From Dictyophora rubrovolvata (Eukaryota > Basidiomycota > Agaricomycetes > Phallales > Phallaceae): a stretch of DNA of 64,000 nucleotides. The DNA lies in the NCBI GenBank assembly GCA_029959195.1, contig CP114118.1, positions 2,561,001 to 2,625,000 of the forward strand. The letters run 5' to 3'. Positions 1-9,550 of the stretch are shown here, one piece after another; the stretch's first letter is position 1, and the number at the start of each line of letters is the position of its first letter. The notes under the pieces were generated by a model. That model was not told the origin of the DNA. It saw nothing but the letters and a program-made list of their open reading frames with translations, and ran no database searches. A program made the translations under genes and the position numbers.

Positions 1-2
1 AG

Positions 3-188
3 CCTGCTGAGAGTCGCGTCGCCCAAAATGCGGAAACGAAGCCCGTTGCTGCTGTGATAGGGCTTGAAACCAGGAATTCTGGGAGTGGAAGATATATGGA
101 CGAGGGTAGTATTACACCGGGAACTGAGAACATTAGCGGTCCGATTTTGTTTGCGTTTACTTTCACTTCGGATCGTGAGGACGATTAA
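3..188 (+). CDS. 3' end of an unidentified gene cut by the window edge
   Basis: The third frame is open from the first bases to a TAA at 186-188 and gives about 61 residues. The segment is Ser/Gly/Glu-rich and ends in a short aromatic stretch followed by an acidic tail (SDREDD). The composition looks like a protein C-terminus, but no family is recognisable. The start and any upstream exons lie outside the window. It could be a chance open frame; the acidic terminus and clean stop favour real coding only weakly. Confidence 0.35.
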   Translation, partial: PAESRVAQNAETKPVAAVIGLETRNSGSGRYMDEGSITPGTENISGPILFAFTFTSDREDD

Positions 189-338
189 GGAGCGCATGAT
201 GATGTTTTGTGTTGTTGAACGTGTTGCTTTTTATTTATGTCTACACCGGAGGAAATACGATACAAGGTTTTATTTCATGCGATGTAAAAACAGCACGGTT
301 TCAATTAAGTCTTGACCCTTGAGATAAAAAAATTGATT

Positions 339-406
339 GGACTGACTAGGAATTGAACCTAGACCATCCCAGCTCTTAGAGGGAGGTGTCACTGCACCAC
401 CGGTCC
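339..406 (-). tRNA. tRNA-like gene 1 (anticodon not assigned)
   Basis: On the minus strand a 68-nt block has a 7-nt acceptor 5' side (GGACCGG) that pairs with the 3' side TCAGTCC at all but one position, counting a G.T wobble. The D arm is GGTG/CACC, and the T arm is a perfect CTAGG/CCTAG stem around TTCAATT. The Pol III B-box match is GGTTCAATTCC. The anticodon arm is poor: TCCC/GGGA encloses a loop of about 10 nt instead of 7. It may be a degenerate gene, a tRNA pseudogene or an unusual arm, so no isotype is given. Confidence 0.45.
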
Positions 407-548
407 TCAGTCGAGTGTGGCTCACTGTTCCCATCAGTCCCCTTCAAGCCATGCTCCGACTGACATGCTTGTTTACGGGCGACTATCCTACCATCCAGTG
501 TGTGCACAGCGTTTTCCCGCGTCGGGGCCCATAACCTGTCAGCAACTT

Positions 549-618
549 GGCCTGACTAGGAATCGAACCTTAACCGTCCCTGCTCTAGCGGGAAGTGCTA
601 CCATTGCACCACCGGTCC
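549..618 (-). tRNA. tRNA-like gene 2, related to the copy 140 bp upstream
   Basis: The minus-strand 70-nt block shares the acceptor 5' side GGACCGG and the A-box region TGGTGCAATGG with gene 1, and has an exact B-box GGTTCGATTCC. The D stem GGTGC/GCACT pairs well. The anticodon arm is TCCCG-CTAGAGC-AGGGA with one mismatch, which would put AGA in the anticodon position, but the variable arm is too short for a eukaryotic serine tRNA. T-stem and acceptor pairs each contain mismatches. It is a probable tRNA or tRNA-derived sequence, perhaps non-functional. Confidence 0.45.
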
Positions 619-1490
619 TTGGTTGAACATCACTTGTTCATCCATTACATGCGTTGAATACACTGACAGCCATCGACAGAAGATTTCAGATTCGAGCTAG
701 GCGCTCTCGTTTCTACGCTTGCCAGTACCAACTTGGTCAGGAGAATGGCGACAAGAGAAAAGAAAGGAGATCGTGGTTACGCTTCGCTCGTACATAGTAT
801 AACAAGCCTTACCACCATTTTGACTCTGTCGCAATTTTTAAAAAGCCTTCTGCTCGTGTTCATGGTATTTCTGCTGACTGTCGTGGGAAGTGCCCAACGT
901 TGATGAACACCAAGCTTCTTTCGGATTGGTCTCGTGACAGTCCCAACCATTTTCTACGCGTCGTCCTTTCAAGTGCAACATCCGATTATTTATCGAGTCG
1001 TTGATCCCGAAGCCAATTACACAGCGGAGTGCCTACATGGATTCACAATCATGGAAGAAGGCTGAGTAACCAGTTCAGAACCAACGGTAAGACTTCTTAA
1101 AACATTATAATATCAATCATTCTGGCTGCGTATTAGTAATTGGATTGTGAACTGTATGGTCTGACAATGGAGATCATGTCGGTATTCCAAAATAGAGCTT
1201 ATCAATCAACCGGACGTCTTTTGCCTAAACTATTCATTCGAGGAATGGCGTAACTGTCCGTCAGCCGTACGAAATCTAGGAGGCTTCTCATGGATATCTA
1301 TCATTGCGATGGTATTGGCTTGCGCTCAACTTCTTCTCATAATCAGAATCAAAGTTCCTTACATAATGAATTCTGTAGAGCATGATCCCGAGATAGCATA
1401 AAAGGTTCGATCGTTCTCCCATGAGATGAAACAAAGACCAAACCTCCTTTTGCAACCTCAACTACTCTTCGAGTTATAATACCTTTCTAA
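619..1490. other. Intergenic, upstream of the reductase gene
   Basis: No convincing gene is seen. A 52-codon plus-strand frame at 745-903 contains one hydrophobic stretch but has no recognisable homology and could be chance. The last 200 bases are the presumed promoter of the reductase that starts at 1491. Confidence 0.5.
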
Positions 1491-2844
1491 ATGGCGCAAC
1501 AAAAGGCTTTGCTCTTGACAAAGAAACAGGGCCCTTTCGAAGTCGGTTCCTCTGAGAAACCAACTCCTGGACCCGGAGAGATTCTTGTCAAGGTGAATTT
1601 TGCTGAAATATTTTGAGAAATTACATGTACTAAAATCAGCCTTTGTCGTACAGATTATTGCGACCGCATTGAACCCCGTTGATTGGAAAATTCAGATCAT
1701 CGGGTTTTTCATCGACGAATACCCGGCCGTTTTGGGCACTGATTCCGCTGGTATCGTCGAGGCGATTGGTGAAGGCGTTACCAAATTCAGCGTGGGCGAC
1801 AAGGTGTAAGCTACCATACCATCTTTTCATTTTGATGTGGTCCTTGAGAAGTTGACCCGCGTGATATCTTTTCCAGCTTCCATCAAGGAAACTTTGTAAA
1901 TCGCAATGCGACATTCCAACAATATACCATTGTTCCAGCTGAAATCACAGCGAAGGTTCGTGGTCCCCCTTTTGAATTTTCTCAGCGCCAGTTATCTCTA
2001 AATTTAAAAATTAAATGCACACACACTCTCAGATTCCAGATAATATCTCGTTTGAAGAAGCATCGTCTGTTCCACTTGGTCTGGCGACTGGTGCTACAGG
2101 CTTTTACAATCCCATCGAAACAGGTGCCGGTTTAGGCTTGACACCTCCATGGGAAGGTGGCGAAGGTAAATACAAAGATCAAGGCGTCTTGATCTTCGGA
2201 GGGTCTTCATCCGTGGGACAATACAGTAAGGTCTATTTATCGTATTACACACCGAAAACTCATTCCACATTCCTAACTGCCAGCCATTCAACTTGCAAGA
2301 CTATCTGGGTTTAACCCCATCGTCACCACGGCGTCTCTTCATAACACAGATCTTCTCAAATCGCTCGGAGCAACGCACGTTGTCGATCGTAAAGCTGATA
2401 TTGTTGCTGAAGCCGCGAATATTTTCACAACTCCTCCGAAAATCATTTATGATGCCATTTCCGAGGAATCTACACAGCAGGCTGCGTGGAAGATTCTTGC
2501 CTCAGGAGGTTCTTTGATTTTGGTCCTTCCACCAGCTCCAGGGATCGAGAAAGGAGTCGACGGAAAGACATTAGCCAATGTTTATGGAAATGTGTTTACT
2601 CAGCGCAAACTTGGTATCAGCATGTATGCTTACCTGACTGAATATTTAGCGGCTGGAAAGATTAAGGCAAGCAAAGATTTTTTTGAAATTGAATGTACCT
2701 CAGTTGTTCTGAAAAACTATTTAGCCCAATAAGGTGGAGGTTCTGCCAGACGGTCTCGCTGGTATAGTCGATGGATTGAAGCGACTGCAGAACAACCAAG
2801 TTTCTGGACTCAAACTCATCGCTAAGCCACAGGAGACAGCGTAG
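1491..2844 (+). CDS. GroES-like medium-chain reductase (zinc-independent ADH / enoyl reductase type)
   Basis: Six exons can be joined: 1491-1592, 1654-1805, 1877-1955, 2033-2225, 2284-2666 and 2734-2844. They give about 339 residues, the normal length for the family. The N-terminal GroES-like fold shows PGPGEILVK, ALNPVDWK, VLGTDSAGIVEAIG and FSVGDKVF. The Rossmann part has the nucleotide-binding loop VLIFGGSSSVGQY. The structural and catalytic zinc cysteines of true alcohol dehydrogenases are absent, as in quinone/enoyl reductases and the trans-acting enoyl reductases of fungal secondary metabolism. Intron 5 appears to use a GC-AG donor (AAG|GCAAGC); reading through it meets a stop at the acceptor. 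The substrate is unknown. Confidence 0.9.
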
Positions 2845-4085
2845 ATAGGAATATGATTATTATTAAGAATTTGTACTGTAGATAAATATATCTAAAATTT
2901 AAGTATACACACTTTTTTTACTTTCCAAAAAAAGACGAAGATTGTGAGTCCAGCGAGATATTTGTCGATGCAACCAATTCATCAGTTTGATCATGCACGC
3001 ATTAACTTGTCAATTTTAAGTTAAGTCGGAAAGCAACGCCCTGGCCAGTGTCGGTGGGTTCCTTTCAAAGTCGAGGACATAACACCTAAAGCACGTCGTT
3101 CATATCCCGTCAAAGTCAAAATGCATGTGTCAAAAACAGCGGTCCGACCATCCGGGGTGGAGAATGGACCTAAACTATGCTATTTAATAATGGATATGAC
3201 AGAATATCGATAAACATACTCAGATTATTTCCTTTTTGCTTGAATATCAAAAATGTTAGGAATATGATGGAACATCCATGAATTGACTTGCACCCAACTT
3301 GCACCTTGTTCAATTGCATACATAGCCTCTCAGGTAATAATAACCTTTTATGGAGGAGATCAACGATAATCAAACTTCCAGGTTCACGTGGCACTGCAAT
3401 GTCAAAAGTGGTTGAACTTTCAGTACTTCAGTTTCGATACTTTTTGCTGGATAATTTTCGAGTTCCTGGTGGATTGGTGGAACGAGTGAGTTCAGTAGCG
3501 TGGTTTATTGCCCTGGAAGACTGGGTAATGCCTGGTAGACAAATCCTCCCGACTCCTGGGCCAGACGGGACGGAGCTCGACGAAGATGATTATGAAGAAG
3601 CAACTGGAAGAAAAGCGTGGAGCCCTAGCCAACCGTACCAACGACGCGCAGGTCTGAATCTCCCAACAAATTAAAAGATGACAAGGCGAATAATATATAC
3701 GGGCATCAAGCTCATTGTGTCGAATAAACACTCACCTGTCATTTTGTGCAGTGCTGTCATAAGGCCGAGATAAAACTGGCATCTCACTGAAGAACGTTAC
3801 GGCTTGTATAGCCTTGGGAACGTGTTGAACAATCAGGATCCCCTGCTGGAGTCTTCGCAGGCCACTGCCGCTCAGTTGAGCTGCTACGTAAACTTGAAAG
3901 AATCAGTCGTAGCTCTCATTGAAATCAAGCTTCATGGAAATTGATCAAGTGATCTGATATATTTAAATTCAGTATGCCGAAATTTGGGAAATTCGCTTGA
4001 AGCGTGTTTATAAAACCGTCTTACATAACCGCTCCACGCAACATTCAATTTTGCTGTCCATGTTCATCTCCTCCTCGTAGATGAC
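2845..4085. other. Intergenic; one doubtful 128-codon frame
   Basis: A plus-strand open frame at 3288-3674 contains a plausible intron (donor after 3331, acceptor near 3381) and an acidic, Pro-rich C-terminus. It matches no family I know and overlaps a minus-strand frame at 3492-3731. I see no other gene. The last part is the promoter of the DENN gene at 4086. Confidence 0.4.
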
Positions 4086-6119
4086 ATGGATGATGAAATA
4101 GACATAGGAACTATTCGAATCCAACACACCCGCAAAAATAGCACGTCCATTGGCTCATTATTTCGCTTTTCGGAAGACGCATCTCTCTCGTACAATGCTG
4201 CTGGACACGACGAACGACCTTCGGAACCTTCTCCAGAATCCTTTCTCCATTTACTAGGAGAAGACAAATTAAATCAGCTCCGGAGATGGATATATGGAAT
4301 TGCTGTAGGAAAATCATTGATCACTATATTCTCACTTCTGGAAAGTTTTACTAACTGTAATTGGCCTTTAACAGTCAATTTCGATCTTGACATAGGACCG
4401 ATTGTAACCTGTATTCACCCCTCTCTGAAATTGACATCTCAATGTCTCGAAAATATGTTTGTACTTTTTATTTTGCTACAACTTGAAACTTGGCTGCTTG
4501 ATTGACTGATTGTTTTGTTAGTGCGTTTTCGTCCTTCCCTGATTCAGCCGCATTTGACACTGGAATGCTAGTCCATTCTTTCAAACTCACTTCCTTTCTT
4601 GAAGAAGCCGGCATTTCTTCAAGCACGTATGGGTTTTCCTGTTTCAGTCAGATGAAAGATTCGAGCTCCAAAAGAGGTTATATTCAGGTATGAACCTTCA
4701 CTAAGTCTCTCCATCGGGTTTCGGTCTTATGTTTTTTTTGGAAGAGATCAATCGTTTTGTTATCTCGATACCCATATGTTCTTCTTTTCGAGGAAGTAGT
4801 TAAGTTCCTGGCCAACCGGTTTATATTGCTTGGGTATCCTGCTTTAAATCAGGCATGTCAAGATATTAGCGAATGGTACATTGTCACATTTATCTGACCT
4901 GATCATCATGCCAATGATTTGGTTCAAGGCCATTACCTGCTCCTAATGAGACATTACAAATATCCTTTCTGGAAGAAACATTGCAAGTCCGGTTACCAGC
5001 TTCTGACGATGAAGTTCAAATAGCAGAGTTATCTGACGTATACAAACCTTTACATACCCCTGTATGCTTTCTGCATTTGAATAACGCTTTCAAATATCTT
5101 AATTTCCCAATCTAGCTTCTAGCATGCATACCGCCATCGACACCACCTTCCGTTGCCGTCCTGTCATCCTGCTTACCATCTCTCTGGTCAATCTGGGAAC
5201 TACTTGTTCTTTGTGAACCCATATTCGTTCATGGCCCTAATCCAAGAATTACAAGTTTGGCCATATGGTGGATGCGCGATGTGATACGACCGGTAAGTGG
5301 CCTTTTTAATTGTTCTCGGATATACAATTGGCTGAGAGCAAAATTGCGGTTCAGATACCTTTGATGATGGACTTCCGGCCTTATATAACTATACACGATA
5401 GAGATTTCACTTCGTTAGTAAACAAGTATCCCCCTAGAACGGGCTTGGTGATCGGAGCGACCAATCCATTTATATCATCATCCACCAAACACTGGCCTCA
5501 TCGTTTGATGCTTGACGGGCTGAACAAGAACGAGTTGGTCCTGTTTTTCTTAAGGTGTCATGCCTATACTCATCTTTTTGCAAAAGGTTAATATATAATA
5601 AGACGATAAAATCATCTCATGAGATAGCGGGTGCTCTGGGTTTTACTTCTCGGATCCACAAACGATATACCTCCAAAGATCGACCATTATTACAAACCTG
5701 GGAAGAAGCGGTAGCCAATGGAGGGCACTTTGGTATGCTCTAACTTTACTGGTCCGTTTTTCCTGAGAGTGAGCTAAGTCAATCCGACAGAAACCATCGC
5801 GTCTCATTCTCTTCGTCAACATTTTTCGTCGCGAACGGCTCTCTTTTTAGTTCCCCTAAATCGATACCTGAATAGCTTGATCCCCACTCTGTCCCAAGCT
5901 TCGCAGAAATCGCGACCGCAATCTCGGTTGAGGACGTTCAATACGGCTGATTTTCTCAAATCGCTAACAGAACATGGAACACCTTTGCCGTTTAGATCAT
6001 CGTCAAAACGTCAAGAGTTTTATGCCCGGTGGTTGAAAACGCCTGCTTTTGGACGGTGGTTAGCTGCCCAGGACGAGATTGTTTCAGATATGTTACGAGA
6101 AAAGACAGCCATTCATTAG
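4086..6119 (+). CDS. DENND6 (FAM116)-like DENN-domain protein, putative Rab GEF
   Basis: Nine exons can be traced: 4086-4304, 4375-4456, 4522-4689, 4745-4875, 4929-5061, 5116-5292, 5355-5554, 5587-5732 and 5791-6119. The u-DENN part reads WIYGIA...VNFDLDIGPIV, then IAFSSFPDSA. The family signature KRGYIQ|RSIVLLSRYPYVLLF follows, then the central block from SIWELLVLCEPIFVHGPNP to MMDFRPYITIHD and the d-DENN end LVPLNRYLNSLIP. In animals DENND6 proteins activate Rab14 in endosomal recycling; a trafficking role here is inferred. Two oddities. At the exon 1/2 junction a GT-AG intron with a good branch site shifts the frame by one base. The intron between exons 7 and 8 would be only 32 nt. The rest of the gene is in frame, so I call it a gene with an unresolved junction. 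Confidence 0.82.
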
Positions 6120-6320
6120 AGGTCCGGACCTTAGTATACTTGTAAATAGATTAATTATTGTCGTTCATGAGTCTTACGAGTTTTCTCGAATCATCTCATC
6201 TCATCGCCACAGCTTTGCAATGGGTGAAGGTAATGGTTTACAGTATTCTACGACAAGTACGCTGAACAAAGAAAAGCTATATACAATAGGAATCTAATGC
6301 GGACATTGAGAAGGATGCGT

Positions 6321-7461
6321 TCAACTCAATCCTTCCACCCTTTCAATAGCCTCCAAACGAGTAATTTGCCTGAGACATGGAGTTAGAACAAGGGGCCGAA
6401 AAGAAGCCCTATTACATACCAGTCACGGATTCCTTCTTGCCAGCGCTGCAGCTTGGCGGTTTCGTGCATCTGGAATCCGAATATCTTTGGACGATAACGC
6501 TCCGCCTTAAGTGCAGCGTTCACTGTGCTAATGCCTTCTCCAAGTCCTTCGCCGGTCGTTTCTGTGTCTTCCCTCATTCTCCTTTTCTTGGCATCGACAA
6601 CAGCTGCAGCACTACTGGAACCAACCCCAGTTGTATCACTTATGCGACTAATAGGTGGGCTCATCTCTGGTATGCCCGACTTTGCTGGGATCATGTGAGG
6701 GTAGACGAGGAACAATAAGTGGGGGAAGGATGTTCCGAAATATGCACCATCAATCGAACCATGTCGAGAGGATTTTGGAGAATAAATATCTTCACATCGC
6801 CCACAGTATAGTTTCACGGATTTTTCGTATGGAACGTCGCTTAGACCGACTGGAAGGAGAGGCTGTGATTGGCAGAGAACACGAGGACACCGTCCGAAAT
6901 CGGCTCGTTTGTATTTTTCAAGCTGTCAGGAACATGGATGGTTGGACTGATTTATTTCTCCAAGGCTATAACGCACCATCTTTGCTAATCCACGAGAGGT
7001 AACAATCCACCGCGCGTGAATGAGACCGTACAAAAAGCGGGCTTGGACTTCGAGAGAATTCCTGAATTCCTCCTGAATCTCTTCTTCCACTATCAGATAA
7101 TAATAAGTCATTCCTTTCAATTGTAAAGAGAACGTGAAGTAAGACACGCCTAGATTATCAGTTATGAGGTCCAGAGCTTGGCTGTAGTTTTGTACCTCCG
7201 TATTGAGGCCCGTGAGGTTGAACCGATCTAGAATGTAATCCTCCTCGACTTCACAAAAGTATTCATTTCCTTTTGAAGCTAAAAACCATGAAATCCACTA
7301 AATTTGAATGAGAATGTACCCAAGACTGAAAGAAAGATTGAGTTTATACCGAACTACAAATACACGTGCAGAGTGAGCAATGGGCGGCAAGCACCTGACA
7401 TGAAGTAATTTACCACATACTTTGAATAGTCCGAGTCTGAGCCTGTGGAAATATCATCCAC
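6321..7461 (-). CDS. CKB1: Casein kinase 2 regulatory subunit beta
   Basis: Minus-strand exons are 7461(?)-7414, 7297-6977, 6922-6420 and 6369-6321 (TGA). The protein shows [17 protein letters not shown], the stretch DRFNLTGLN, and [15 protein letters not shown]. The zinc-ribbon cysteines are in CPRVLC and CGRC, followed by [13 protein letters not shown] and [13 protein letters not shown]. These are the defining blocks of CK2 beta, which holds the catalytic alpha dimer together and steers its substrates. A low-complexity insert lies before the C-terminal RPKIFGF block. No ATG precedes the first conserved residues: the frame reads GTG-GAT-GAT at 7461. A start codon split by an upstream intron (A + TG at an AG|TGGATGAT acceptor) would give the expected MDD... 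start. Its 5' region is duplicated at 9.2-9.5 kb. Confidence 0.93.
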
Positions 7462-7730
7462 TATGGATTGATATAATATTAATATTGGGCACACCGAATT
7501 GTTGAGGACTCAACTTGTCGTCTGTTCCCGTGCAAAAGGAAAAGGTCAACCTTCAATGAGGCTGCCACTTGAAACCAATGGCGGAGTTTTTTTTCTTGCC
7601 GGTGCCAGTGGCACTGGCTGTGCGCTCACCAAAAATGAACTGTTTAATGCTTCGTTATTGCTTTTATGATTATATGATTACAATGGACTAGTAAATTTAA
7701 AGATTATCTCATTATACTAGATTTACAACT
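7370..7730. repeat. Direct repeat, copy 1 (CK2 beta 5' end plus DSS1 3' end)
   Basis: About 360 bp that match 9232-9550 in the same orientation, with small indels. It starts at AGAGTGAGCAATGGGCGGCA and ends at GATTTACAACT in both copies. This copy keeps the CK2 beta first exon. Its right end carries the last codons and 3' flank of DSS1, separated from the real DSS1 gene by about 1.5 kb. The junction to the next segment shows a 3-bp shared ACT. Confidence 0.9.
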
Positions 7731-8087
7731 TCAGTGTCGTGGGAACCAAATCTTGACCACAGTTGACTGAGCGGTAATCGCAAAGAGCGAGAGGAGAGGG
7801 ATGCCACAGATTGACGACTCGGTGTTTCAGCAATTCTTGAGCCAACTCGGGTACGTGTCGAAGAACGCGGTTCTTTGCGGCTTCTGGAGTTTGATCGACG
7901 TGAACCCTACGGACCTAATAACAACGAAACCGGGTTAGAATATTTTTAACTTCGAAATAAGAAAGAAAATATACCGGCTGACGGTTACCGGGCTCATCTT
8001 TTACGCTGCAGCGGTGACGACGGATGGCTAGGGAAACATCAATCATCGGCTGCACCAGTACCTTCAAAAAAAGGTAAACGTACTGTG
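7731..8087 (-). pseudogene. Fragment of a GA4-desaturase-like oxygenase gene
   Basis: Read on the minus strand this matches 36977 to about 37369, the middle of oxygenase A, over the exon 1 donor, intron 1, exon 2, intron 2 and the first half of exon 3. Residues AIRRHRCSVKDEPGNRQP and RRVHVDQTPEAAKNRV are readable. Introns are kept, so it is a DNA-level copy and not a retrocopy. The start and C-terminus are missing, and the tyrosine-to-glutamate part of exon 3 has deletions (HRVVNLWHPS...). It abuts the direct repeat at 7730. It cannot make a functional enzyme. Confidence 0.88.
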
Positions 8088-8102
8088 CAAGGGAATATTT
8101 CG

Positions 8103-8429
8103 TCACACACCTGCTATCATTTCGTAGTCGCTGCTCCCCCTGCTAACGCTGTCCCCCCCGCCGCGACACACACAGCCAAGTTTATTCTTGACGAAGGCAG
8201 GCAGTTCCATGGTTTTCCCGTAAACAAAGGTCAATAACGTTTTAAGTTTGCCGTAAACGGAGGTCGATAATGTCTTCGCTTTGGTATTCATCGCGTCGAG
8301 TATGACTGGGGTTTTTTCTGTCATCCACTCCGTGATTGGTCGTAAAATGCATATGAAGAGGAAATACGCGACTCCCAATATAAGAAGAGATTTTACGAGC
8401 GTAGATAGCATAGAGTCTGGTAATGTCAC
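8103..8429 (-). CDS. Small single-pass membrane protein, paralog A of a tandem pair
   Basis: A 108-codon minus-strand frame. A hydrophobic helix (SLLILGVAYFLFICILRPI) lies near the N-terminus, followed by WMTEKTPVILDAM, a Lys/Leu-rich amphipathic middle and a tail with GGGDSVSRGSSDYEM. The neighbour at 8663-8974 has the same plan, and conservation of the encoded protein despite DNA drift supports coding. The true start may be upstream, because related sequence continues to about 8475. No family is recognised. The gene lies within the segment bounded by the two 0.3-kb direct repeats. Confidence 0.5.
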   Translation of the reverse strand: MTLPDSMLSTLVKSLLILGVAYFLFICILRPITEWMTEKTPVILDAMNTKAKTLSTSVYGKLKTLLTFVYGKTMELPAFVKNKLGCVCRGGGDSVSRGSSDYEMIAGV

Positions 8430-8662
8430 GCCGGGAATGTCAAAGGGTCCACCGTCTACGATGTAATAGATTATTTACTTACGGAGGTTGGACAAAACAC
8501 GCCAAGGACGACGCGTCGAGAATGAAAGGAAAGAAGTCTTCCGAGTCCCCTTCAGTGAGACCAATTTACTCAAAGTCTAGGCAGCTCTTCATACTCGTAA
8601 AGGGGCATGATACAGGGGTACTTCAGTCGCGCCGCTTCTAGATAATGGATAATGGGTTTAGG

Positions 8663-8974
8663 CTATAGGGTATCGAAGGGTACTGATAATCTGTTCATTT
8701 CGATGTCGTTCCCCCTGTCAACGCTGTTCCCCCTGCCACGTATGCCGGAGAAGAAGGCCCATAACGCCCCCAGCACGGCGGAGGGGAAGGTCCATGACGC
8801 TTTATTTGCGGCGGCAAAGAAGGTCCCTAACTTTCTAAGTACGGTTGAAAAGAAGGCCTTCAATGCGTCAAGGATGGCTGGGGTTTCGCTCGTCAGCCAC
8901 AGCGTGAACGGTCGCAACGCGCATATAAAAAGAAAATATGCGGCTCCTAATACGAAAAGAGTCTCCACGAGCAA
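8663..8974 (-). CDS. Small single-pass membrane protein, paralog B of a tandem pair
   Basis: A 103-codon minus-strand frame parallel to the copy at 8103. It has helix TLFVLGAAYFLFICALRPF, then LWLTSETPAILDAL, a helical Ala-rich middle and tail GRGNSVDRGNDIEM. Similarity to copy A is strongest in the helix, the TP-ILDA block and the SV-RG-EM tail. Upstream, DNA matching copy A also continues, including the stretch encoding LDASSLACFV. In this copy about 40 extra bases interrupt the matching DNA around 9073-9115. Function is unknown; a membrane location is inferred from the helix. Confidence 0.5.
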   Translation of the reverse strand: MLVETLFVLGAAYFLFICALRPFTLWLTSETPAILDALKAFFSTVLRKLGTFFAAANKASWTFPSAVLGALWAFFSGIRGRGNSVDRGNDIEMNRLSVPFDTL

Positions 8975-9231
8975 GGATATCGGTTCGTTAGGCAGTGGAC
9001 CGTCGAAGCCGCCGATGTGATAGACGATCTACGGAGGTCGGACAAAACACGCCAAAGACGACGCGTCGAGAATTTACGGTTTTTCCCATGTATTTTATTA
9101 AAGAATGAATGTAATGAATGAAAGGAAAGAAGTTTTTCCGCATTGCTTCCGCACAACTGGGACGGGCTTGTAATAAAGGGATTGCGCAGCGGCGTTTGAA
9201 TCGTCTGCACTGCCGATCGCCGCCGATTCGA

Positions 9232-9550
9232 AGAGTGAGCAATGGGCGGCAAGTATCCGACCTGAAATGACTCTTTACCGCATACTTTGAATAGTCCGAG
9301 TCTGATGGATTAATATAATACTAATAATTGGGGCACACCGAATTGTTGAGGACTCGACTTGTCGTCTGTTCTCGTGCAAATTTAAGGAAAAGGTCAACTT
9401 TGAAGCTGCCACTTGAAGCCATTGTTGCCGATGCCAGTGGCATTGGCTGTCCTTGCCAAAATGAACTGTTTAATGCTTCATTATTCCTTTTATATGATTA
9501 CAATGAAATAGTAAATTTAAAGGTTATCCCATTATACTGGATTTACAACT
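9232..9550. repeat. Direct repeat, copy 2
   Basis: Partner of 7370-7730. Here the CK2 beta first-exon remnant has lost about 24 bp (the VDDIST codons), while the right end is the genuine 3' end of DSS1 (stop at 9532-9534). The copy therefore holds the DSS1 terminus and a dead CK2 beta start. Confidence 0.9.

Noticed and set aside
3288-3674. 128-codon plus-strand frame as a gene
   Set aside because: No family resemblance and overlap with an opposite frame; mentioned only within the intergenic entry.
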